Shown: piece after piece, positions 32,068 through 41,162 of the stretch
Position numbering within the stretch: position 1 is the first letter of the stretch
Layout: every line of letters starts with the position of its first letter
Assembly: GCF_902806685.2 (NCBI RefSeq)
Contig: NC_048548.1
Coordinates: 14,534,557 to 14,598,556, forward strand
Direction: 5' to 3'
Length of the DNA stretch: 64,000 bases
Source of the DNA: Maniola hyperantus
Lineage: Eukaryota > Arthropoda > Insecta > Lepidoptera > Nymphalidae
Notes under the pieces: generated by a model
The model's input: only the letters and a program-made list of their open reading frames with translations
Databases searched by the model: none
Told to the model about the DNA's origin: nothing
Made by a program: the position numbers and the translations under genes

Positions 32068-32550
32068 TACCCGTAGTATAAGATTTTACGTCTCACCAAA
32101 CGTTGCTAGAATTCGAGAGTCGAAACACAATAAAATCAAAGTAAAATGGACCTAAAGAGCCTTGAATTGAAGTCAAATATTGATGATGAGCGGGTCTTCT
32201 CCGTTTGGCCGGAACGGCCAAGCGGGGGTACGGGCCTCGAGGCATGGCCTCCTTACCCGGGTGGGGCGCAGGGCAACTTTGTGCCCTGGTGACTGTTTTT
32301 AAGTCGGAATTACACCGACTTGGGCCTGCCAATCTTGGCTTATGGCCCTAGGGGACTTGTTCTGTTCAAATATTCAATGCCACTGATTTTAATTTCGCAA
32401 TGTTTCCGCTTGGAGCGCTGGCTGTAGAAGTGTAGACAAACTTGAGCTTTAAGACAAGGCATTTAAGATCCAGTTTACTGTAACGCGGAAGTATTTCGAC
32501 TCTCGAATTTGGTTTGGTTTGGTGAGACGTAAAATCTTGTACTACGGGTA
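32068..32550. mobile_element. G element (long inverted repeats) carrying an insertion
   Basis: Ends TACCCGTAGTATAAGATTTT and AAAATCTTGTACTACGGGTA are inverted repeats extending about 70 bases, past TTTACGTCTCACCAAAC. Both flanks carry CTG, as they do for the copy at 36228, which may be a 3-base target duplication. Without the 184-base insertion and its 9-base duplication it would be 290 bases, matching the 289-base copy at 36228. Confidence 0.85.
32182..32365 (-). mobile_element. Truncated LINE-like insertion inside G, 9-base TSD
   Basis: Flanked by perfect TCAAATATT duplicates (32173-32181 and 32366-32374) that occur once in the empty G copy at 36228. The left edge GATGATGAG resembles a reversed 3' tail. 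The minus strand reads RCNSDLKTVTRAQ and PAPHPGKEAMPRGPYPRL, a GC-rich LINE-type 3' coding scrap by recognition only. No inverted ends. Confidence 0.65.
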
Positions 32551-33060
32551 CTGTACCTAGTCTGTATCGTGAAACGTTACTAATGAGCTGGCTTTCAGCG
32601 CCGCCGCAGCGTTGCTCTCTGCTGAAATTGACTGATGTACATAGGAATTAGCTAGAAGAAAGAGCACTGTTTTGTTTCTAAAAACAATAAGTGAAATAAA
32701 AACTTCCTTTATTTGAACACTCGCCCCGCTTTCAAAATACGATAAAATGCTCGCTGCATTCAGATCAAAATCATTCTATATTTCATACAACTGTAGGTTC
32801 TTACCTAAAGTAGCCATTTTGCAAGTTTCCCCACGATATTATTTCCCTTTACCGTTAAAGCAAGTGATATTTACTTAAAGGCTTAAAAGTAAAACTCACA
32901 TAATATCTCGAAAAGTTACCAGAATAGAAGGCCGAAGTCTTAAGTTATCAACGCTTATTTAAGCTATGCTTGCAAGTTGCATAGTCAAACATATTATATA
33001 GAGCAATATTTAAGTTTAATCAAAATCGATTCAAAAAGCGTAGACATGCCTTAAGAAAAA
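32551..33060. other. Non-coding, old repeat traces
   Basis: 32575-32620 resembles the ATGAGGTAGCTTTCAGC motif of the tandem repeat at 25.4-27.1 kb. 32830-32890 looks like a worn reversed SINE-B body. No gene. Confidence 0.4.
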
Positions 33061-33239
33061 TTACCTAATAGTCATCGACATAAATGACAAGATATGCCCA
33101 AGCGAACAAAATTTTTCACGGTTTTGGAACCAAATAAATCAGCGCCACCTCTTAGATAGTAGGTACTAATGAACGACCCGTTTGAAATCCAGACGTCACT
33201 GAGGTTGCATTGGTGCTAAATAAACATTTTAGGACCAAT

Positions 33240-34199
33240 AAGAAGAATAAGAATAAGAATAATTTATTTTGAATTTAGAATTTAGAATTTAGACACAAGA
33301 AACAAGTTTCCTACCCTCTGCACTAGGAAAACCCTGTATTGCAGAAGGCAGTTACAAGATTTTTTTTAAACTAAGGACTTAATATATTATAATATCGGTT
33401 CACTAATGAATGACAAAAAACGTATGACAAATTATCAGTTCACCAAAAACTTTTGAAAAACTAATCAAATCACAAACGTCGTATACCACAAACATATCAT
33501 TTTACAAAAGATCATTTGACAAATATTCTATTCACAAATGTTTAACTTTCCAAATTTTTAAAAATTTATTATTTCACCAAATAATTTGTTTTTCAAATTC
33601 GCGATTTTACAGTCTTACAGACCCCGCCATCCCCTTCTAACCTAACCGTTCCGAGTCGGAGTGCCCCAAGTCCCGAGCTCGCTTCGCTCGCTCTTGATGG
33701 TGGGAGCGGGGGGGATGAGAGAGACCATAGTGGTGGTCTCTTCTCGTCGACCGGGGCCCATCGACGGAGCGGAGGAGGGGCTCCGTTTTTCTGGGTTGAA
33801 AGAGACCCCCCATTATAGTAAGCGGTCTCTTCCGTCGGCCCGGTCGACATATAAAAGATTTGAGTGAATTCTTAAAGTATTTATCAAACAGTTCATTTTA
33901 TCAAACAATTCATTTTATCAAAAAAAAGTGCGATATGTTGTTTTACTAATTAACACGATTAAAGAAATCAATTGTTTGTCAAATGATATTTTATGAAATA
34001 ACAATTTGTCTGGTAATTTGTTTTATCAAATGAATTATTTGTAGAAACATAAGTTTTATAACGATCATAAAACGATTCATAATTTTGCCAAAATTTGTTT
34101 GGGAAATGAAACTTTGTCATTTGTTTTTTGTCAATTGATCGGTCACCTATAATATCTTATATTATACTAAAATTATAGGTAAGAGAACGAGTTTCCTAT
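33240..34199 (-). mobile_element. Truncated retroelement inside Hx, itself interrupted
   Basis: Starts with an AAGAATAAGAATAAG tract (3' tail reversed), then AATTTAGAATTTAG and ACAAGTTTCCTACCCTCTGC, and resumes after 34156 up to GAGTTTCCTATC. It is flanked by CCAAT. Without the inner 751-base element and one 9-base duplicate it is about 200 bases. Family not recognised; the tail suggests a LINE or SINE 3' end. Confidence 0.55.
33397..34147. mobile_element. 751-base inverted-terminus element with 9-base TSD (Mutator-like?)
   Basis: Perfect TATAATATC direct repeats flank it (33388-33396 and 34148-34156). Left end GGTTCACTAATGAATGAC followed by A6C; right end, read inwards, GGTGACCGATCAATTGAC followed by A6C: imperfect inverted repeats of about 36 bases. 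The AT-rich arms are full of CAAAT/ATTTG-type motifs and surround a GC-rich core (about 33610-33850) with GAGAGACC and GGTCTCTT elements and no domain-bearing frame. A 9-base duplication with GG-start termini is the usual signature of Mutator-like elements; the assignment is inference. Confidence 0.75.
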
Positions 34200-34255
34200 C
34201 CAATGAATCGGTGCCATTTTGCTTGTTCAATGGCCCTGTCCTTACGAAGTAATAT

Positions 34256-34507
34256 TAAGTCAACAGGTCATAATTTTTACACGACTACCAAAACATAGGG
34301 GTGTAATGTTTTCAGGATTCATGTAGACCGTATGTATGTGAGTTTATTTATTTCACAATATGTACCTTCTAAATGCCTCAACAGATTTTGATGTAGATAT
34401 TAGGTATTGTTGGAATCCTTACATCATTCTAAGTGACACTGGCTGTAATAATTTTGGGAAAATCAAGTTTTCTGGCTGGGCAGTCATATTTTTAATAATT
34501 TTAATTA
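34256..34507. other. No gene seen
   Basis: No recognised repeat or coding signal. Confidence 0.35.
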
Positions 34508-34743
34508 CTAGCTGATGCCCGCGAGTTCGTTTTCGTGGATTTAGTTTTTTTTTAAATTTCCGTGGGAACTCTTTGATTTTACGGAATAAAAAGTAGCATA
34601 TGTCACTCTCCAGGTTTTTAACTATACCTATGCTAAAAATCACGGAGAACCGTTGCTCCGTTGCGACGTAATTGAAGGACAAACCAACAAACCAATAAAC
34701 CAACAAACAAACACACTTTCGCATTTAATAATACGGGTAGTGA
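34508..34743 (-). mobile_element. H2 Helitron-like copy, full length
   Basis: CTAG at 34508-34511; CGGAATAAAAAGTAGC block; GTTTGTTTGTTGG end with TCA near 34741. Confidence 0.75.
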
Positions 34744-35435
34744 TTCTACTTGTTCATTTAACATCCTATGTTTATAGTTTATCCAACTAGTTTAGGTACC
34801 TAAGTATAACTAATTTGTTAAGCTTACTTTAGACTTACCAGCGATATAATATAAGTATCTCCAAGATTTGAAAATAGTTTCGGTCCGAAGAATAAAAGCA
34901 AAAATAATAGTTTCACCTTGTTTCACCTTATTTCAAAAGTTTTATTTTAAAATAAATATTTTTGTTCTCATTTTAAAAATACCTGGCCACTAGAGCCATG
35001 TCATTTTGTTTGTGATCTGTCATCCATACCTACTATACTAATCTATATCAATGAGACTTACCTATGAATAAGCCAAGAATTAATAACGCCACCATTTTTG
35101 TAATAACGTCACTTAAAAACCATAATTCACATTATTCACAGTTCACAAAACAAACTTCAATAATCTCGATATCACTTCACATTAACATCCTTATAATTTT
35201 CCGGAAAATATTTTCGTAAGTCGTCGTACTGAAGGGAAATTTTACAGGCAAGACATGCACCCTCGCCGGCTGCTGAAAACATACTGAGGGTTGTCTGGGG
35301 TTAGGGGTAAATGGTAGAGCGTAGAGCCGGCAATGATAACAGAACTTGGGGTCAGAGTTGCGCAAATACATTCCAATTATGAAATTATGGCGGATATTAG
35401 ATTTTGTTTCATTAACTGAGGTTAATTGAGACACT
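34744..35435. other. Unclassified; likely repeat with a false open frame
   Basis: An 89-codon reversed frame at 35177-35446 (FCYHCRLYALPFTPNPRQ) has no domain I can name and no splice context. Its base composition is unlike the P450 exons. I treat it as repeat-derived. Confidence 0.35.
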
Positions 35436-35800
35436 ATCATGATCAACCCATAACCGGCTCACTACAGAGCGTGGGTACCCTTCTCATATACATATTAGCC
35501 ATGTTAAATGACTAATATTCCCCTTTCCTCTCCAACTAAGCGTCAAGCTTGTGCTAGGAGTAGGTACGACAATAGTGCAACGGGCGGAGTTTGAACCGTC
35601 GATCTTTCGGTTTTCAGGCCACTCCTTTACCCGTTGAGCTATTGAGGCTCAGGCTTGCATTAGTCCACCACGCTGGCCTACGGATAGGTAGACTTCACAC
35701 ACCTTTGAGAACATTATGGAGCATAATGTCTCAGGCATGCAGGTTTCCTCACGATGTTTTCCTTCACCATTAAAGCAAGTGAACTTTAATATTGAAGGAA
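35436..35800 (-). mobile_element. SINE-B copy split by a SINE-C
   Basis: Left part ATCAACCCATAACCGGCTCACT to TACCCTTCTCAT (reversed SINE-B 3' end), right part GACTTCACACACCTTTGAG to CACCATTAAAGCAAGTGA. A reversed SINE-C lies between. The tRNA-like head of SINE-B is missing. Confidence 0.7.
35487..35652 (-). mobile_element. SINE-C, tRNA-derived, full length
   Basis: Read on the minus strand: CCTCAATAGCTCAACGGGTA (A-box region), GTGGCCTGAAAACCGAAAG, B-box-like GGTTCAAACTCC, body GTCGTACCTACTCC and AGTCATTTAACATGGC. The head resembles a tRNA with a GAA anticodon position, so a tRNA-Phe origin is possible. Confidence 0.75.
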
Positions 35801-36084
35801 AACATCGTGGTTTATAGAAAAAAAATGCATGTAAGGTTTTCCGTTAGGAATGTCATATACAATATACATACAGGCTGTTCCGAAATTAAAGGATTAAAAA
35901 AATATCATTTTGATACTTCACGTATTGTATTGAAAAATACTGATATTTATTTGCGCAAATATTGATGGAATCGTAATATATTTTGTACGCTTTAAATTGA
36001 TTTAAGCCTTTAACTAGTTTACATTGCCACCGGCTGATTGGACGAAAATAATTAAATCGTTCACATTTTTCATATCCATCCATA

Positions 36085-36611
36085 CTTAATATTATAAATG
36101 CGAAAGTATGTCTGACTGACTTCGTCCGCGTGGGCTACGCAAAATTCAATCCCCTGTTTTACCCCGTTAGGAGTTGAATTTTCAAAAATCCTTTCTTAGC
36201 GGACGTCTACGTCATAATAGTTATCTGTACCCGTAGTACAAGATTTTACGTCTCACCAAACCAAACCAAATTCGAAAGTCGAAATACTTCCGCGTTACAG
36301 TAAAATGGACCTAAACAGCCTTGAATTGAAGTCAAATATTCAATGCCACTGATTTTAATTTCGCAATGTTTCCGCTTGGAGCGCTGGCTGTAGAAGTGTA
36401 GACAAACATGAGCTTTAAAACAAGACATTTAAGATCCAGTTTACTGTCACGCGGAAGTATTTCGACTTTCAAATTTGGTTTGGTTTGGTGAGACGTAAAA
36501 TCTTGTACTACGGGTACTGTATGCCAAATTTCAACACGATCAGTCCCGTAGTTTGAGGTTGGGTTTGAAATTTGTGTAGTTCACGGACGAAGTCGCGGGT
36601 ATAACCTAGTT
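36085..36611. mobile_element. H1/H2 composite hosting a G element
   Basis: An H2 start (ATTATAAATGCGAAAG) runs into a reversed H1 body (ATTTTCAAAAATCCTTTC, GTCATAATAG). The G element interrupts it. Then TGCCAAATTTCAACACG continues the reversed H1 and switches to a plus-strand H1 3' end (GACGAAGTCGCGGGTATAAC). It records several rearrangements. Confidence 0.6.
36228..36516. mobile_element. G element, intact length
   Basis: 289 bases with inverted repeats TACCCGTAGTACAAGATTTT / AAAATCTTGTACTACGGGTA extending about 70 bases. Flanked by CTG on both sides, within the sequence ATCTG.ATGCC of an H1 copy, which fits a 3-base target duplication. Interior GGACCTAAACAGCCTTGAAT and TTCCGCTTGGAGCGCTGGCT. 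Non-coding. Confidence 0.88.
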
Positions 36612-36782
36612 ATGCTATAATATTAAAAGTGTTTACTTAATATCTTTAAAATCATCACCCTCTATTGTGGCTCAACCATAACAATCGGCGACTATTCACA
36701 ACGTCATCAACAAAGATTCGCAGAGCAGAAAATATATTGCCTTTAAGCCTCTATAGATGTGGCAGCTGGTTGGCTGCCGACA

Positions 36783-36930
36783 CGTTCAAACCAAGTTAGA
36801 TGGAAGTGGGCTAACTTGTAAGGGGTATGGCAGTTTTATTAAATCCATACCCCTTATCGGTTTCTATAGGGTATCGTACCGGAACGCTAAATCACTTGGT
36901 TTTGGCTGGTAAGGTAATAACTAGCTAGGT
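36783..36930 (-). mobile_element. SINE-A fragment, diverged
   Basis: Reversed middle part (GGGGTATGGCAGTTTTATTAA, TACCGGAACGCTAAATC). Head and tail lost. Confidence 0.6.
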
Positions 36931-36942
36931 AATAATGATAAG

Positions 36943-37217
36943 CAAGCTTGGGAATGAGTTGCTTAACGACTTTGTGACAGTTCTAATAAGTTTCAATAAT
37001 TTTGTAAAGTGGTGATAATAAAAAGAATACCCGGCTGAGTTTGTTGTGGGCTCTTCTCAGACCTGGGCGCGTTTGGAACCCTCGTAGCTTTAGTTTTAAG
37101 TTTGCGTTATAATTATCACCACTATATCTTACAAATCTAACACCATACCAGACCATCAATAAGAGTAATTTATTACCTATTTTGAATAAATCATTTGACT
37201 TTGACTTTGACTTTGAC
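36943..37217 (+). mobile_element. L LINE 3' end with (TTTGAC)n tail
   Basis: Contains AAGTGGTGATAATAAAAAG, ACCCGGCTGAGTTTGTTGTG and CTTCTCAGACCTGGGCGCG, ending in TTGACTTTGACTTTGAC. A reversed copy is at 61470-61695 with a GTCAAA tail. The hexamer tail is typical of LINE 3' ends. Confidence 0.65.
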
Positions 37218-37792
37218 TAGCTATAGCCATAGCCTCCTAAAAACTCCCAAATTACTCTTGCTGAGAATCAAACCTGGAATCTCCCACTTCTTTTATTTTT
37301 ATTTCATTTTAAACAATGTACATTTACCACAGATATTTTGATCACTCATCTGTGACATTTACAGACTAAACTAAAACGTGTACAAAAGTATTAAAAGCTT
37401 ATAACATTCTAAAAAATCACTTAACACACAAAAGTATTTAACTATAATCTATTTAAATAGAAAAAAAAATTCTTTTAAGAAAGATTTATACTTATAAGAC
37501 CACAGCCTCCACCACTGCTCCAGGAAGAGATGTAAAAATAAATCAGCTGCCAATCCAACCTGGAGTTGGAAATCGGAACGTCTATAGAACCGTTTCATTG
37601 GAGGCTGATTCATTATTCATTGCCAGGCATTAGTAAATAATTCTGTTGTACAATTTACGAAAACAGATCTGACAATTAAACTCAATTATTCTCGTCTCGG
37701 GCTGATTAAGCAACGGACTGAAACCAAGGCCAGATTAATGTGAGGCGGTCCACGCGAAGGTCGTCTCTGACGAGCCTGGATTAAATTCTAAG
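37218..37792. other. No gene seen
   Basis: Includes a short SINE-A-like scrap (CAAACCTGGAATCTCCCAC) and AT-rich sequence; nothing coding. Confidence 0.4.
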
Positions 37793-38540
37793 AATTGGGT
37801 ATTTGCCTACTTTTGAATTTGATAAATATTATTATTTTATTATAAACTAGCTTATGCTTGCGACTTCGTTCGCGTGGACTACACAAATTTCAAACCCCTA
37901 TTTCACCCCCTTAGGGGATGAATTTTCAGAAATCCTTTCTTAGCGGATGCCTACGTCATAATAGCTATCTGCATGCCAAATTTCAGCCCGATCCATCCAG
38001 CAGTTTGAGCTGTGCGTTGATAGATCAGTCAGTCAGTCAGTCAGTCAGTCAGTCACCTTTTCCTTTTATATATTAAGAAGAAGACTAGGATAAAAATAAT
38101 GACGTACCTACACTGAAAAAAATATTAAAATCCAACAAAGATATATTTATTATAAGATATTTATGTAGTTTAGATTCTAGTACCGTAGACCTATTCCACT
38201 TCTTGATACGCCTTACTCACAACCTTGAATGGGAAGCTGGAAGATATCTCTGTTTAGAGATGAGCATTTCCAATGTAACTTAATTTATTATTACTTTGTA
38301 ACTACAATCTTGGTACCTACATGAATAATAATAATAAAATAAAAAAAGATTTACAAAGTTACAGGCATTTTAATTTTGGAGTGGGAGGGTCTTCTATCCC
38401 TTTCTCGCAAAACGAAAATTTGTATGAAACCGCACGAAGCTACTATGGCATTAGTAGGTGTGACGTCAAACTGCTGTATCGCTATCTCTGTCTAATCAGA
38501 AATATTTAAATGCTTATTTATATAACTTTTTTGTTATTTT
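37793..38540 (+). mobile_element. T element, copy 1, carrying an H1 in its left arm
   Basis: AATTGGGTATTTG start, TTTGATAAATATTATTA, then after the H1 ACTAGGATAAAAATAATGAC, GTGGGAGGGTCTTCTATCCC and CACGAAGCTACTATGGC. It parallels 59345-60093. The expected right arm is lost where a reversed H1 fragment begins at 38541. An extra segment at about 38145-38345 is absent from copy 2. Confidence 0.65.
37847..38078 (-). mobile_element. H1 copy in the T-element arm
   Basis: CTAG at 37847-37850, hairpin GCGACTTCGTTCGCG, six or more GTCA repeats, then CCTTTTATATATTAAGA. It abuts TTATAAA of the T arm. Confidence 0.8.
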
Positions 38541-38641
38541 CATGGCATGTCTTGCCTGCAAAATTTCAGCCCGATCCGTCCAGCGGTTTGAGCTGTGCGT
38601 TGATAGATCAGTCAGTCAGTCAGTCACCTTTTCATTTAGAT
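38541..38641 (-). mobile_element. H1 fragment (5' half)
   Basis: From GCATGTCTTGCCTGC to TTTCATTTAGA; no CTAG end. Confidence 0.65.
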
Positions 38642-38659
38642 CCAACCATACATTTTACG

Positions 38660-39010
38660 ACCTCCCTGGCGCAGTGGTGAGCGCTGTGGTCTTAATAGTG
38701 GGTAATAGTAATAGTGGTAGTCCCGGGTTCGATTCCTGGCAGGGGTTTGGAATTTTATAATTTCTAAATTTCTGGTCTGGTCTGGTGGGAGGCTTCGGCC
38801 GTGGCTAGTTACCACCCTACCGGCAAAGCCGTGCCGCCAAGCGATTTAGCGTTCCGGTACGATGCCGTGTAGAAACCAAAGGGGTATGGGTTTAATAAAA
38901 ACTGCCATGCCCCTTCCAGGTTAGCCCGCTATCATCTTAGACTGCATCATCACTTACCACCAGGTGAGATTGCAGTCAAGGGCTAACTTGTATCTGAATA
39001 AAAAAAAAAA
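38660..39010 (+). mobile_element. SINE-A, full length with small head duplication
   Basis: Head CCTCCCTGGCGCAGTGGTGA, then a local duplication of TAATAGTGG, B-box-like GGGTTCGATTCC, body and A tail. The duplication lies in the anticodon-arm region of the tRNA-like head. Confidence 0.85.
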
Positions 39011-39195
39011 CATTTACTTAGCTTAAGTAGCTACGTACTAATTACGAGGCGTATTGAAATTTACTCAAATTTTCCAAAAGTAAAACCAAATTTTCTTGTT
39101 AACATTAAAGTTAATAAATTCTCTACTGAACTGATTTCAGCATGTTGGAAACACTGAAAGCATGTAGGTAGGTACTCAGTAGAGTACTCAGTAGA

Positions 39196-39243
39196 GTGGG
39201 TTACTAACTGTACAGTAGTAACTGTACAGTTAGTAACCCACTT
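39196..39243. repeat. Perfect palindrome, 21-base arms
   Basis: GTGGGTTACTAACTGTACAG and its exact reverse complement flank a short loop. It sits next to a duplicated ACTCAGTAGAGT. Could be a hairpin element or a replication slip product. Confidence 0.75.
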
Positions 39244-39408
39244 CAAACTACTAGTAGTTCCTACGGAGGTCTTTTAAGCAAAGCTAATTAACTTCAGTGT
39301 GCTTAGTAATAGTATGAGGTACCACCTTTCACCAACGTTGATAAATTTCGAGCGTCGAAAACGAAAGGAAAAAATATTTACTAACCAAAAAAACCAACTT
39401 TGTAAATT

Positions 39409-39680
39409 TTTAGGGTTCCGTACCTCAAAAGGAAAAAAGGAACCCTTATAGGATCACTTCGTTGTCTGTCGTCTGTTTGTCTGTCTGTCGTGTCTGTCAA
39501 GAAACCTAAGGGGTACTTCCCGTTGACTTAGATCTAGAATCATGAAATTTGGCAGGTAGGTAGGTTTTATAGCAGACATAAGGGGAAAAACATTTGAAAC
39601 CGTGAATTTGTGGTTACATCACAAAAGAAAATTGAAATGTGTTCATGAACAAATAATTGGTTTTTTCAACTTCTACTAGT
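39409..39680 (+). repeat. GTTCCG repeat, 3'-truncated
   Basis: TTTTTAGGGTTCCGTACCTC to GTGTTCATGAACAAATA. It then runs into the 3' half of an H2 copy. Confidence 0.7.
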
Positions 39681-39689
39681 TGAAAAAAC

Positions 39690-39823
39690 GTGAATTTATG
39701 CATGGGTATAGATAAAGACCAGGAGAGTGACATAGGCTACTTTTTATCCCGGAAAATTTAAAAGTTCCCACGGGATTTTCATAAACTTAAATCCACGTGG
39801 ACAATGTCGCAGGCATCAGCTAG
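39690..39823 (+). mobile_element. H2 fragment (3' half)
   Basis: From GTGAATTTATGCATGGG to hairpin ACAATGTCGC and CTAG at 39820-39823. Confidence 0.7.
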
Positions 39824-39953
39824 TTAGCTAGTGTGCTATAAACACAGCGACATAATCTATTTGTTAGATAAAATACTATTTTTAGACAATTGCCTGATAA
39901 AAAATTTAGTTTCGGTAAGTAAATGACACAATATTTGGAAATTATTATCATAA

Positions 39954-40173
39954 CTAGCTTATGCTCGCGACTTCGTCCGCGTGGATTACAAAAATTTCAA
40001 CCTCCTATTTTACTCCCTGAGGGGTTGAATTTTCAAAAATCCGTTCTTAGCGGATGTCTACGTCATAATAGCTATCTACATGCCAAATTTCAGCCCAATC
40101 CGTCAAGTGCTTTCAGCTGTGCGTTGATAGATCAGTCAGTCAGTCAGTCACCTTTTCCTTTTATATATTTAGA
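39954..40173 (-). mobile_element. H1 Helitron-like copy, full length
   Basis: CTAG at 39954-39957; hairpin GCGACTTCGTCCGCG; ends CCTTTTATATATTTAGA at 40173. Confidence 0.8.
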
Positions 40174-40236
40174 TAGAAAGATAAGTAGTTTTAAATGATA
40201 AGTGATTGAAGTATTTTGATAATAATATCACACGTG

Positions 40237-40738
40237 TATAGTCCGTACAAAATGACTTCTCATGCACCATTTTATCTCTATGGGTCAATTGTCATGTCAA
40301 AAGTACGGTTCACCTTTTTTTGAAAATAAAAGTAGTCAGATATGGAAAAATTTATATAAGTAGTATAAGTTTGATAGGTTCACAAGATTAGTTACGAAGT
40401 ACCTACCTGTACGATTGACGCGTAAAATTTAGCTCCCCACGCGCCATTTTAACTTTATGTGCCAGATAATGACCCGCCAATTTACACACAATATAAATTA
40501 ATGATAATTATCCTATGTTTAGTTATCAGTGATAAAACAGCAACAAAATACTGCATGAAGCAGACAAACGTCTTTTTAATAATAAAATGGGTTACGGTTC
40601 TATAGAAATTCTGTCATTGTCCTTTCATGTCAGAAGTGCGATTTTAGTGCTTATTATAAAAGTGAACCAAACTTTTGACATAACAGTTGACCCATAGAGT
40701 TAAAATGGCGAGAGAGGAGTCATTCTGTACGGACTATA
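40237..40738. mobile_element. 500-base element with about 80-base inverted repeats
   Basis: The left arm TATAGTCCGTACAAAATGAC continues ACCATTTTATCTCTATGGG; the right arm mirrors it with AGAGTTAAAATGGCG and CTGTACGGACTATA. Flanking TA on both sides would fit a TA target duplication (Tc1/mariner-like), but TATA ends make this ambiguous. No coding frame. It lies just upstream of the candidate P450 promoter. Confidence 0.7.
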
Positions 40739-40766
40739 GTGTAGTATAGTAATGTCGATGAATTGA

Positions 40767-40952
40767 TATAAAACTTCATCCTCCGTCGCGAGGTGACGTA
40801 TTCTGTAGTAGGAACAGGTTTGGTTCAGTGTTTGTATACGAAGTGACCTTCGCCAGAGTGAACTGCTTTACTGTATAAATGCAGTGCGAGCTAATAAATA
40901 AATATAAATTACTTATAGGTGCCTAATAGCGGAAAAATTAAGCAGCGTAAGT
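40767..40952 (+). promoter_or_regulatory. Candidate promoter and untranslated first exon of the P450
   Basis: A TATAAAA box at 40767-40773 and a second TATAAAT at 40874-40880 lie in a short stretch free of recognised repeats. An initiator-like TCAGT is at 40825-40829. A strong donor GTAAGT at 40947-40952 could pair with the acceptor TTTGTTACAG ending at 41905, three bases before the ATG, giving a 5' untranslated intron. This is inference from signals only; other start sites are possible. Confidence 0.35.
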
Positions 40953-41162
40953 TTTATTTATAATTTTTTTTTAGTTTTTTACAATACAAGTCATCCATTT
41001 AATTTTAAAATTTAAAGACAGTTCTAATAATTTTTTTTTAAATATATTAAATCGAAAATATTTTAGTATAAGTTACTGAAAAAAGAGGTTTATCACTATA
41101 GATGGACAATAACATTAATATTTCAAATATGTCATCTATGTAGTATACTTATTTATGAAAAT

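Larger units (their letters stand above)
33061..34255 (-). mobile_element. Hx element, split by nested insertions
   Basis: Left part ATCGACATAAATGACAAG to AACATTTTAGGACCAAT (33239); right part GAATCGGTGCCATTTTGC to CTTACGAAG. Joined, they match the uninterrupted copy at 54682-54895 in reverse. The break coincides with a CCAAT duplication (33235-33239 and 34200-34204). Further copies: 47805-47938, and an ends-only relic at 55988-56034. Confidence 0.75.

Noticed and set aside
33593..33867. Open frames in the core of the 751-base element as a transposase
   Set aside because: Frames on both strands are short, proline/arginine-rich and show no catalytic motif; GC richness explains them.
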